Source of the DNA: Fimbriimonas ginsengisoli Gsoil 348
GTDB lineage: Bacteria > Armatimonadota > Fimbriimonadia > Fimbriimonadales > Fimbriimonadaceae
Direction of reading: 5' to 3'
NCBI RefSeq assembly: GCF_000724625.1
Contig: NZ_CP007139.1
Location: forward strand, 3,100,001 to 3,164,000
Length of the DNA: 64,000 nucleotides
Below are positions 1 to 7,165 of the stretch, one piece after another. Position 1 is the stretch's first letter; each line of letters begins with the position of its first letter. The notes under the pieces were generated by a model, which saw only the letters and a program-made list of their open reading frames with translations, was not told the DNA's origin and did not search any database. The position numbers and the translations under genes were made by a program.

Positions 1-2
1 CC

Positions 3-767
3 GCACTAGAGAATGAGTACGACGCCCGGGTGCGTGACTACATCCCGGTGCTCCAAACCTCTTCCTGGTCTCTCACCGACCAAGACCCGATCCCTGTCGA
101 TCAAGCCCGCACCACCGCCACCGTCTGGGCCCGAGGGATCGAAAAGGGGACTTTAAAGCCAATTCCCCTCACCAGATATCAAGATTCCATCTTCGATGGA
201 GCGGCCGGACAGATAGTTCGAACCGGCTTTTCCATCGCCACTACTCTTATCGATGCTGCCGCCAAACGTGCGGAAAGCGGAAAAGCCGATCGAGCCGTCG
301 ACGACGTTCTCTTAGGAATGAAGGTCTGCCGGGGTCTTCAATATTCAGATCCTCTGACGAACTCCCTCGCCAGCGCCCGGTATCGAAAAGCCCTATGGGT
401 GATCCGTATGGCCGCGAAAGAGCTGAGCCCGCAGGAACGGGCCAAGGCGAAGGCGGGGCTCGTGGGCTTTCGCGGTGACCGAGCCGCAACCACCGGGATG
501 CTGCTGAACATGTACGGCCTGTACATCAAAGACAATCCGCTCGATAGAGGCGGGCTCCTGACGCTGACCGACGTGGCCAGGCTCCAATCAACTTGGCAGC
601 TTCCGTCCAAAGCAGCGGTGATCGAAATCGTAACGGGGGACTCCTCGAAAATGAGAAGGCCGAAAACCGAGGTCCCTTTCGACCCGTTTCTCATGCTCGC
701 TTTTCGTTCGGTTCAGAACGACCGCACTACAGATGCCGAGCTAGAGCAAACCTTGGCGACCCTTTAA
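3..767 (+). CDS. Hypothetical protein, 5' end cut by the window edge
   Basis: The frame is open from the first bases of the window to a TAA at 765-767, so the gene starts outside. The first internal start codon, GTG at 30, is probably not the true start because the reading upstream of it is equally protein-like. I see at least 254 residues, mostly helical, with no membrane segment and no motif I recognise. The last 35 residues are acidic and threonine-rich. The gene faces the anti-sigma gene and the two share a terminator hairpin. Function unknown. Confidence 0.7.
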   Translation, partial: ALENEYDARVRDYIPVLQTSSWSLTDQDPIPVDQARTTATVWARGIEKGTLKPIPLTRYQDSIFDGAAGQIVRTGFSIATTLIDAAAKRAESGKADRAVDDVLLGMKVCRGLQYSDPLTNSLASARYRKALWVIRMAAKELSPQERAKAKAGLVGFRGDRAATTGMLLNMYGLYIKDNPLDRGGLLTLTDVARLQSTWQLPSKAAVIEIVTGDSSKMRRPKTEVPFDPFLMLAFRSVQNDRTTDAELEQTLATL

Positions 768-768
768 C

Positions 769-812
769 AAAAAAACGGCGCTGTCCGAAATGGACAGCGG
801 CCGTTTTTTGTT
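769..812. terminator. Bidirectional intrinsic terminator
   Basis: An A-run, a GC-rich stem (CTGTCC / GGACAG extended by the complementary runs AAAAAACGG and CCGTTTTTT) and a GAAA loop form a nearly symmetric hairpin. It lies exactly between two convergent genes, so it can serve both strands. Confidence 0.85.
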
Positions 813-813
813 A

Positions 814-1656
814 CTAGCGATCCATCAGCGAGAGAACTCCGTTCCCCCGCTGATCTACGACAAACTCCTGATCCTTCAGCACCGCGCTTGCCGCTTCCCG
901 GGGATCTGCCCCGTCCAGTTTCCAACTCAGCCGCTTCTGGTCGTCTCGAGTGCTCAGGATCACCGGCATGTGGTACCGGTCGGCGATCGCCACCGCGAAG
1001 TCCCGAATCGTTCCCATCCCCGAAGCCGCCGAGCTGGCGCCCGAGCCGGGAAGTGCCAGCAAGGTCGAATCCTTCTCTCCCTGGAGCTGGATTTGGAACA
1101 GGGCAGTTCCCGCAAGGCGGTTTTCAAACGGGTGGGCCGGCGAGTCGCCGGTGGCGGTGAACCGCTGAAGCTCTCTTCCGGTAACGCCGGAAGAGACGAT
1201 CACCGTCTTCTCCGACCGCGGCCGGAAGCTCATCGAGACCGTCGACCCCGCGCCGGAAAAAGTCGGCTGGGCGTCACCGGTGGTGCTCCCCACGATTCCC
1301 GCATTGGCGACCGGTCCACGCGACTGCATCGAGATCACCGCGCCCGTGATCGCTACCGCCGCAAGACCCGAGAATGCGAGACCTCGAATCCAAAGCGACC
1401 AGACCGGAACTCGGATCGTCTTTCGCGCGCGCTCCTCATCTAGACGGGTCGCGATACGGTCGCTGAGGAAGATGGGAATCTCGATCTCTTCGCGTGGAAG
1501 AGCCTCGAGCTCCTGCATCGTCTCCACAAACGCCGCGTAATCTGCCTGAAGGTTGGCATCGTTGCGCAGTCGCTGCTCGAGGGTTTGGCGCAGACCCGGT
1601 TCCAGGGTCTCCTCGTAATGTGCGGAGAAAAATTCGCGTGCCTTATCCTGGTTCAT
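814..1656 (-). CDS. Anti-sigma factor, membrane anchored, with an STN-like C-terminal domain
   Basis: This is probably the regulator that sequesters the ECF sigma factor encoded just upstream. The first 70 residues are an acidic helical sigma-binding-type domain (EALPREEIEIPIFLSDRI near its end). A single membrane helix follows at about residues 80-95. The last 60 residues (DRYHMPVILST, LDGADPREAASAVLKD, GNGVLSL) look like the short STN/secretin N-terminal fold that binds partner proteins in the envelope. I chose ATG at 1656; a TTG at 1695 would add 13 residues with no better ribosome site. No CHCC zinc motif is present. The assignment rests on context plus topology. Confidence 0.7.
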   Translation of the reverse strand: MNQDKAREFFSAHYEETLEPGLRQTLEQRLRNDANLQADYAAFVETMQELEALPREEIEIPIFLSDRIATRLDEERARKTIRVPVWSLWIRGLAFSGLAAVAITGAVISMQSRGPVANAGIVGSTTGDAQPTFSGAGSTVSMSFRPRSEKTVIVSSGVTGRELQRFTATGDSPAHPFENRLAGTALFQIQLQGEKDSTLLALPGSGASSAASGMGTIRDFAVAIADRYHMPVILSTRDDQKRLSWKLDGADPREAASAVLKDQEFVVDQRGNGVLSLMDR

Positions 1657-1812
1657 TGATTTTCTGGTGCCCGGCGTGACCCGGAAGTAAAACAAGCTAT
1701 GAAAGATCGAGTGGCGATACGCGTCGCAGTCTCGAGCCTCTCCCTTGCTCTTCTCGTCGACGTCCGGCTCCAGCGGTCTTCCAACCGTAAGAACCCTACG
1801 TACTTCGACTCT

Positions 1813-2403
1813 CTAGCGGCGGAAAAGTTCCTCGTGACGCACTAAAATATCGCGAAGGCTGATTCTTGCTCGATTAAGCCTACTCTTGACCGTTCCTATC
1901 GGTAGGTCCAACGCCGCGGAGATATCCTCGTAGCTCATCTCCTCCGAGTGGTACATCACGATCATCGCCCGCTGGTAGTCGGGCAGCATCGAGATCGCCT
2001 CCTGAACCCGCTCGTCTCGCTCTGAAAGCTCCATCTCTTGATGCGGATTCGGCGACGGGTCCTCGATCTGCCGTTCGATCTCGCCATCCTCGGTGATGAT
2101 CGTCGACTCCAAGGAGGTGGTCCGTCCCTTATCTTTCTTGCGCGCGTCTAGGTAGCAGTTGGTGACGATCCGATAGATCCACGTACTGAAGGCGCTTTGT
2201 CCCTTGAAATTTCCAATCGCGTTGTAGACCCGGACGAAAGCATCCGCAACCACATCTGCCGCCTCGTCCGCGCTGCGAGTCAGTCGGAACGCGTACTGGT
2301 ATGCCTTCGCCTCGTGTTTGCGGACGAGGACGTTGAACGCCGCCCGATCGCCCTGCTGGGCTCGGTTGACGAGTATCTGGTCCTCTTGGTCTCGTTCCGC
2401 CAT
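1813..2403 (-). CDS. RNA polymerase ECF sigma factor (RpoE-like)
   Basis: The 196-residue protein has the usual ECF layout. Region 2 covers about residues 12-85, with the core-binding and -10 recognition helices around DAFVRVYNAIGNF and FSTWIYRIVTNCYLD. An acidic linker follows. Region 4 covers about 128-190, with a helix-turn-helix in MSYEDISAALDLPIGTVKSR. It lies 14 bp downstream of the DUF4446 gene and 156 bp upstream of the anti-sigma gene, so the three are probably cotranscribed and control an envelope response. The start is ATG at 2403. Confidence 0.92.
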   Translation of the reverse strand: MAERDQEDQILVNRAQQGDRAAFNVLVRKHEAKAYQYAFRLTRSADEAADVVADAFVRVYNAIGNFKGQSAFSTWIYRIVTNCYLDARKKDKGRTTSLESTIITEDGEIERQIEDPSPNPHQEMELSERDERVQEAISMLPDYQRAMIVMYHSEEMSYEDISAALDLPIGTVKSRLNRARISLRDILVRHEELFRR

Positions 2404-2416
2404 GGTTCACAGCCGA

Positions 2417-2941
2417 CTACTCGGGCGACAGGATCGGTTTCGGCCCGGCGGCCTTCGCCTCTCGAATCGCGCGTTGCTCTTCTTGAGAGAGGTCTCTTTC
2501 CGACCTTCCGTTCACGAGTGGCTTACAATACACCCTACAGTCCGTACGCCCAATGATGCTCGTCAGCACCGCGCCGTTGCCCGCATCGTCGTAAACCGCC
2601 ATCGTAAAGCTCTGATTTCCACCGACGTCGTCGAAAGCGTCGTATCGCACCAGCCCCAGATGTCGTTTGCTGACCGCAAGCGCGTTCTCCAAGCGCGTCG
2701 ACCGCCCTTCGAGCTCCGCCAGCTTCTGTTCCATGCGAACGCGCTCGCGGAGGTGGCCGAGAAGCAGAGACTCGAGGCTCTCTCCATTTTCACTTTTCAG
2801 GAGTTCGCGCCACCTTGCGTGGTGCCGCGACTGCCGAATCGCTATTCGAACGAGCGCAAACACCAGCACCAGGACAATGCCAAATAAAACTAGCATGGCC
2901 TCGGGGCTATGTTGGGTTAAGCTTTTCAGAAGAACATCCAT
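2417..2941 (-). CDS. DUF4446 family membrane protein
   Basis: One N-terminal membrane helix (EAMLVLFGIVLVLVFALV) is followed by a coiled-coil stretch and the conserved DUF4446 block (GLVRYDAFDDVGG, SFTMAVYDD, LTSIIGR, YCKPLVNG, LSQEEQRAI). The biochemical function of the family is unknown. ATG at 2941 gives the usual family length of about 174 residues. Longer readings to 3016 would run through the lepB 5' end on the other strand. It is the first gene of a likely operon with the ECF sigma and anti-sigma genes. Confidence 0.85.
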   Translation of the reverse strand: MDVLLKSLTQHSPEAMLVLFGIVLVLVFALVRIAIRQSRHHARWRELLKSENGESLESLLLGHLRERVRMEQKLAELEGRSTRLENALAVSKRHLGLVRYDAFDDVGGNQSFTMAVYDDAGNGAVLTSIIGRTDCRVYCKPLVNGRSERDLSQEEQRAIREAKAAGPKPILSPE

Positions 2942-2987
2942 GGGAACAACGGCCATCGAAGACCAAGAAACGAGTATATCGGGAGCA

Positions 2988-3446
2988 ATGGCGCCCGTAT
3001 CGGCATCTCCCCGCATAGGACAGAAGCGAGCAATAACCGGCTTTGGAGTGGCGATGCTATTCCTGCTGGCCTTCGCAATATTTTGCTATCTGAATTTTAA
3101 GACGGTGGAAGTGTCGGGACGCTCGATGTTTCCCACTTTCAAGAGTGGACAGCACGTTCTCGTAAGCAGGGCTTACTGGCTCGTGGGGCCGATCAAAGAT
3201 AACGACGTGGTCGTCCTTACCGACACCGGTCCGACCGGCTATATCATCAAGCGGGTCATGTGGTCCGCAGGCGAGACGGTCAACTGGAAATGGGCGCCCG
3301 AAAATTACGACATCAGAAAGGGTCCTTTTGTCGTTCCACCGGGTTGCGTCTACGTCCTCGGCGATAACCGTCCGGAATCGGAGGATAGCCGGAAGTTCGG
3401 GCCACGAAAGGTCGAGGAGATCCTAGGTAAGGTCCTCGTCCGGTGA
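2988..3446 (+). CDS. lepB: Signal peptidase I
   Basis: This membrane serine protease (family S26) removes signal peptides from exported proteins. Counting from ATG 2988, one membrane helix spans about residues 17-37. The catalytic Ser is S46 in SGRSMFPT, the general-base Lys is K88 in YIIKRV, and the conserved box GDNRPESEDSRKFGP lies at about 125-139. At 152 residues it is a short, Gram-positive-like form. ATG 2940 is an alternative start that adds 16 residues, but it overlaps the ATG of the divergent DUF4446 gene. The 3' end overlaps the NUDIX gene by GTGA, so the two are translationally coupled. Confidence 0.92.
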   Translation: MAPVSASPRIGQKRAITGFGVAMLFLLAFAIFCYLNFKTVEVSGRSMFPTFKSGQHVLVSRAYWLVGPIKDNDVVVLTDTGPTGYIIKRVMWSAGETVNWKWAPENYDIRKGPFVVPPGCVYVLGDNRPESEDSRKFGPRKVEEILGKVLVR

Positions 3447-3925
3447 AACGGTTTCCGACCGGTCAATACGGTCGGCAGCGGTTGCAGTTTTTTCCGGCTC
3501 CATTCCGCGCCCCGCTCCGCGCCTTCGCGGGTCTGGTCTTTCCCTGGGACGGAAACCGGGTTCTAATCGCCGACATCGAAGGCCGAGGTTGGTGCATCCC
3601 CTCCGGACGGGTAGAGCCGGACGAAACTTCGCTGGAAGCCGTTAAGCGCGAAGCCTTGGAAGAGGCGGGCGCCCATCTCGCCGACATCCAGTACATCGGC
3701 TGCTACCACATCAGCGAACGCCGCGAGGTCCGCTGGGCCGACTGCTTCGTGGCCCACGTCACCGAGCTCGTCGAAATTGGCCGCCAAGACGAATCGAAAG
3801 GCCGAAAGCTGGCCACCTTAGAAGAGCTCCCCGCCATCTACCACCTCTGGAACCCCCTAACCCGAATGGTCTTCGAGCACTCCTACGAAATCCTCCAACG
3901 CCAAGAACGCTACGGCTGCCGATAA
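3443..3925 (+). CDS. NUDIX hydrolase
   Basis: The protein hydrolyses a nucleoside-diphosphate-linked substrate that cannot be named from sequence. It contains a complete Nudix box, from GRVEPDE through TSLEAVK to REALEEAGA, fitting G-x5-E-x7-REUxEExGU exactly. The start is GTG at 3443, overlapping the lepB stop codon. It has 160 residues, the normal size for a single-domain member. A hairpin repeat follows the stop. Confidence 0.9.
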   Translation: MKRFPTGQYGRQRLQFFPAPFRAPLRAFAGLVFPWDGNRVLIADIEGRGWCIPSGRVEPDETSLEAVKREALEEAGAHLADIQYIGCYHISERREVRWADCFVAHVTELVEIGRQDESKGRKLATLEELPAIYHLWNPLTRMVFEHSYEILQRQERYGCR

Positions 3926-3932
3926 CCCAACC

Positions 3933-4006
3933 TCCGGAGCCCCCTCTCCCTCCTTCGGCTGCATGTGCCGAACGAGGGAGAGGGGTTGGGGGTGAGGGAG
4001 TCCGGA
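3933..4006. repeat. Intergenic hairpin repeat, family C (CCCTCTCCCTC type)
   Basis: Complementary arms CCCCTCTCCCTC and GAGGGAGAGGGG enclose a loop, followed by GGTTGGGGGTGAGGGAGTCCGG; CCGGA blocks flank the unit. A near-identical copy is at 55753-55827, and relatives are at 12833, 13069 and 44581. It lies between two convergent genes. Confidence 0.8.
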
Positions 4007-4051
4007 AAGTGATGTTTGGCGGACCGCCGTAATAAACCCGGGCGAAGACGA

Positions 4052-4996
4052 CTACTTCGGCACGTACGCCGGATTCTGCTCCAGCCACGTCTGCAGAAGC
4101 TTTCCAACTTTCCCCAGCGATTGCGGGCTGCACTTATCCGGCGTATCGCTCAGGAGGTGCCACGAAGGATAGGTGAAGTCGATGAGGTCCACCGTTTTCA
4201 ACCCCGCCTGGTTGATCGGGATATGGTCGTCTTCGATCACCGGCCCCTCCACCATCGGGAACGTTCCACCCAGGCCCACGCGGGCAGCGTGCGCATACAG
4301 CGCGTAAACCAGATCTTTGGCGAACCCAATACTGTTCGGCTCCATCGGAACGCTGAGGTCCTTGTCGCCGATCATATCGAGCAAAATCCCGTAAGCCGGC
4401 CTAGGCGAGGGAAGTTGCTTCGCATAGGCGCGAGCGCCGAGAAACATCTCGTCTAAGCCTGGGCCGAGGTCTTCGCCGTCCGTAAAGACATACTGAATCC
4501 CTACATCCGGCCGCGTCTCCTTCAAGACTCGAGCGAGTTCCAGCAGCACCGCCACCCCGCTCGCCCCGTCGTTCGCGCCGGGAATCGGTTGCCTCTGCTT
4601 AAATTCGTCCTCTTCCTGGCTCGCCATCGGCCGTGTGTCCCAGTGAGCGAACAGCACGACGCGGGTTTTAGCGTCCTTCCAGTTCTGCTCCCCGATAACG
4701 TTCCACATCTTGATCGACTTGTGGTTCTGCGACCAGGTATGCGAAAGCTCCTGAAAATGGACGTTTTCGCAACTCAGCTTAAGCTGGTCCGCGATCCAAT
4801 CGCGGCATCGTATGTGATTGATCGACCCTGGTACGCGGGGACCAAAGGCGACCTGCTTAAGCAAATCCGACCAGGCCCGACTTGACTGGAACGTCTTGGG
4901 CGCTGAGGGCGCGGTTTGGCTGGGCGTCTGTTGCCCCCAACCGGATCCGCAAATAATCGCCGTAAAGGCGAGCGCCGCTAGAGCTGTCCGACCCAT
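4052..4996 (-). CDS. Secreted M28-family zinc hydrolase, glutaminyl-cyclase-like
   Basis: An N-terminal signal segment (ALAALAFTAIICGSG) precedes an M28 / glutaminyl-peptide cyclotransferase fold. By motif comparison with animal glutaminyl cyclases, the metal and active-site positions are D143 (GANDGASG), E175-D176 (TDGED), D207 (LLDMIGD), H258 (PVIEDDHIP) and H280 (YPSWHLLSD). The IEDDHIP signature argues for cyclase-like rather than simple aminopeptidase chemistry. I chose ATG 4996 because AGGAGG lies about 7 bases upstream; longer frames lack this. The first 19 bases overlap the end of the upstream gene, so the two are coupled. Confidence 0.82.
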   Translation of the reverse strand: MGRTALAALAFTAIICGSGWGQQTPSQTAPSAPKTFQSSRAWSDLLKQVAFGPRVPGSINHIRCRDWIADQLKLSCENVHFQELSHTWSQNHKSIKMWNVIGEQNWKDAKTRVVLFAHWDTRPMASQEEDEFKQRQPIPGANDGASGVAVLLELARVLKETRPDVGIQYVFTDGEDLGPGLDEMFLGARAYAKQLPSPRPAYGILLDMIGDKDLSVPMEPNSIGFAKDLVYALYAHAARVGLGGTFPMVEGPVIEDDHIPINQAGLKTVDLIDFTYPSWHLLSDTPDKCSPQSLGKVGKLLQTWLEQNPAYVPK

Positions 4997-5565
4997 CGCA
5001 AAGCCTCCTCGCTTACTTTCTTCCCTTTCAGCACGTCTTCGAGGGTTGTATTGGGGAATTTCTTCTTGGTTTCGGCTTTGTCCCATATCCGAGAGTAGCC
5101 CACGTTCCGCGCGAGAAGCGAAGGCATGGCCACCGTGTAGCTCTTCGTCTTGTCGAGCGGCACGCCGCCGACCTTGACTCCAACGACTCGCCCGCTTGGC
5201 GCAGCCTTCTTCTTGAAGGTCACCTCGAAGCCGGAGATCTGGAGAAAGAACTTGTTCTGCTCCGGATAAAACTGCACGGAACGCTCGAACGCCTGCAGAA
5301 TCTGATCGCCGGTCAGCTTCAAGACGACGATCTCGTCGGTTGGGAACTGCAGCATCGTCGCCATGTCGTCCTTATTGAACGTCTCTTTCAGCGATCCGCC
5401 CGCAAGGAAAGCCCCGTCGGCGCCCGCGAAGCTGCGGAGCGCATCGGCCGCCGCCTGGGCCGCCGGGTTGGGACCGACGTCAGGCTTATCCTTTTCCTCC
5501 GCCCAAACGGGAACGGCGGAGAGAAGAATGGCTCCGATGACAAGCGGGCGTAAAAGCGATTTCAT
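4978..5565 (-). CDS. Secreted stand-alone 5'-nucleotidase C-terminal domain protein
   Basis: After a signal peptide (LVIGAILLSAVPVWA), nearly the whole 195-residue protein matches the C-terminal substrate-binding domain of 5'-nucleotidases: VLKLTGDQILQAFERSV, FFLQISGFEVTF, VVGVKVGGVPLD, and SYTVAMPSLLARNVGYS. The metallophosphoesterase domain that normally precedes it is absent here and in the DNA upstream, which is a terminator and then rplK. It is probably a binding or structural protein rather than a nucleotidase. It overlaps the following M28 gene by 19 bases. Confidence 0.82.
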   Translation of the reverse strand: MKSLLRPLVIGAILLSAVPVWAEEKDKPDVGPNPAAQAAADALRSFAGADGAFLAGGSLKETFNKDDMATMLQFPTDEIVVLKLTGDQILQAFERSVQFYPEQNKFFLQISGFEVTFKKKAAPSGRVVGVKVGGVPLDKTKSYTVAMPSLLARNVGYSRIWDKAETKKKFPNTTLEDVLKGKKVSEEALRWVGQL

Positions 5566-5644
5566 ATAAGTGCCGCGGCATTTATTTTGACTCCGGACGT
5601 CGCTCGCCGTTACCGCCGTTTTGCACTTATGCCATACATGATCC

Positions 5645-5686
5645 TAAAAACCGCAACGGCCCGGTACGCAAGCGCACCGGGCCGTT
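5645..5686 (-). terminator. Intrinsic terminator of rplK
   Basis: An 11-bp stem (AACGGCCCGGT / ACCGGGCCGTT, 5655-5665 with 5676-5686) is followed on the minus strand by GCGG and a T-run. It lies 15 bp downstream of the rplK stop. Confidence 0.8.
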
Positions 5687-5700
5687 TTGATCGCGGTTAA

Positions 5701-6126
5701 TTAGCCTTCGACGCGAACGCCCATCGATCGGGCCGCGCCCGCTACGATCCGCATCGCCATCTCTTCGTCTTCCGTGTTCAGGTCGGCCATCTTCAGCTTG
5801 GCCACCTCGCGGAGCTGGTCGCTGGTCAAGACACCCGCCTTGTCCATTTTGGCGTTCGCGGCTCCCTTACCGATGCCGGCCGCTCGCTTGATGAGTTCCG
5901 TCGTCAGCGGCTGCTTGATTTTGAAAGCGTAGGAGCGGTCCTCGAAGACGGTGATCTCCACCGGCATGACGAATCCCATCTGGGGAGCCGTCTGCTCGTT
6001 GAATTTCTTGAGGAACTCCATCATGTTGATACCGGCTTGACCGAGCGCGGGACCAACGGGAGGCGCCGGCGTGCCCTTGCCGGCTGGAATGTTCAGCTTA
6101 ATGTTGTGCGTGATCTTCTTCGCCAT
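5701..6126 (-). CDS. rplK: Ribosomal protein L11
   Basis: This component of the large-subunit GTPase-associated stalk base binds 23S rRNA. The N-terminal domain carries the proline-rich switch PAGKGTPAPPVGPALGQ. The C-terminal rRNA-binding domain includes MDKAGVLTSDQLREVAKLK and the terminal IVAGAARSMGVRV. Its length of 141 residues is standard. The usual neighbours nusG upstream and rplA downstream are both absent; a terminator follows directly, so it is a single-gene unit. Confidence 0.97.
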   Translation of the reverse strand: MAKKITHNIKLNIPAGKGTPAPPVGPALGQAGINMMEFLKKFNEQTAPQMGFVMPVEITVFEDRSYAFKIKQPLTTELIKRAAGIGKGAANAKMDKAGVLTSDQLREVAKLKMADLNTEDEEMAMRIVAGAARSMGVRVEG

Positions 6127-6286
6127 GGGTTTGAAATCCTGGGGAGGTTATCCTTCGTTAAGGGTTAACGCCCGGAGAGGGAAGCTTCTCGGGCACGAAC
6201 GCCTAGGTTACCCCAAGGACAGCAGGCCACTTCCGGATTAATGCGGCGGTGGGAGACTGCTCAAAGGTGGATTCTCGGCGGTTTAT

Positions 6287-6670
6287 CTAGATTTCTCCTG
6301 AATAGGTATTGAGCACACTGCCGACAAATCTTGCGAGTTCGACCTCGTCCAGCCAGTTCAGCTCGGAGAATCTGTCGTTCGCCGGAGCTGATACCGAGCC
6401 GTCGGGCGTCGCCCACGGATACTCCACATTCTTTGCCTGGCCAGCGAGGGCGGGCGCAAACCTCTCTACTGTATCGGCAATTCTCACAAGCCGGCGGATC
6501 GCTGCATCCCATTCCGATGACTTTTGATATCCCAGTCGCCGACGAAGCATTCGATCCGCGTGCAAGACCTTGAAGAACCGCTTTACCGTTGCGTGAGAGG
6601 GTGCCGGGGCGATCGACGGATTGTTGCGTGCTTGCCCGGCCTTGGCAGTCTTCTCGACTATCATCTGCAT
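6287..6670 (-). CDS. Hypothetical protein, start uncertain
   Basis: A basic N-terminal half (HATVKRFFKVLHADRMLRRR) and an acidic C-terminal half (NWLDEVELARFVGSVL) suggest a small soluble helical protein; I recognise no family. ATG 6670 gives 127 residues. The frame upstream stays open and protein-like to a TAG at 6764-6766, reading NSDLEAYKVLNNANLPRC, but it offers only CTG (6712) as a start. Either a rare start is used or the 5' end is damaged. The gene follows another hypothetical gene on the same strand. Confidence 0.5.
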   Translation of the reverse strand: MQMIVEKTAKAGQARNNPSIAPAPSHATVKRFFKVLHADRMLRRRLGYQKSSEWDAAIRRLVRIADTVERFAPALAGQAKNVEYPWATPDGSVSAPANDRFSELNWLDEVELARFVGSVLNTYSGEI

Positions 6671-6768
6671 ATAGTGGAGTTGATGACAACGAGGGAGGTT
6701 GGCGTTGTTCAGAACTTTATATGCCTCGAGATCGCTGTTGGCCTGCGTGACGAACGCGCCGAACTAAT

Positions 6769-7074
6769 TCAAGCCGCGTGCGCCTCATGGATCGGAATCA
6801 CCTCGGCGGACTCGCGGTTCCACCCGCTGGGGTAGACAACTCGGTCTACGTCTTCCGGACGAATCAGTCCAACTTCTTTTGGGGAATCGGCGGGGTCATC
6901 CGGGTCGGCAGGGAACCGAAATGTCTCGACGACTGCGCCCGAAGCGGGGGCGGTGTTAGACACGACGACTAGCCGGACGGAGTTGTCCGCCGGAAACCAA
7001 AGCACCTCTTCCATCCCCTCGTCGACCCTCTTGAAGTCTTCGATTACCCGGTCGACCTGTTCGCGCGTTGCCAT
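6769..7074 (-). CDS. Hypothetical acidic protein
   Basis: It has 101 residues, a helical N-terminus (REQVDRVIEDFKRVDEGM) and a beta-rich middle (VRLVVVSNTAP, VVETFRFPAD). It has no signal peptide, no membrane helix and no family I can name. Codon use looks like that of real genes nearby. It is transcribed toward the hypothetical gene at 6287-6670 and diverges from the E2 operon. Confidence 0.6.
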   Translation of the reverse strand: MATREQVDRVIEDFKRVDEGMEEVLWFPADNSVRLVVVSNTAPASGAVVETFRFPADPDDPADSPKEVGLIRPEDVDRVVYPSGWNRESAEVIPIHEAHAA

Positions 7075-7165
7075 AACCGCAGTTTACGTGGATTGAAGGT
7101 TGGTCATCCGATCGGGTTGCGTGCCAAACTCAGACCACCCGCAAAGGAGCGTAATAGAAAGAGCG

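Noticed and set aside
24-26. GTG at 30 as the true start of the first gene
   Set aside because: The frame continues upstream to the window edge with equal protein character, so the gene is treated as truncated.
1699-1843. 48-codon plus-strand frame between the sigma and anti-sigma genes
   Set aside because: It overlaps the end of the sigma gene, lacks a ribosome site and has no recognisable feature.
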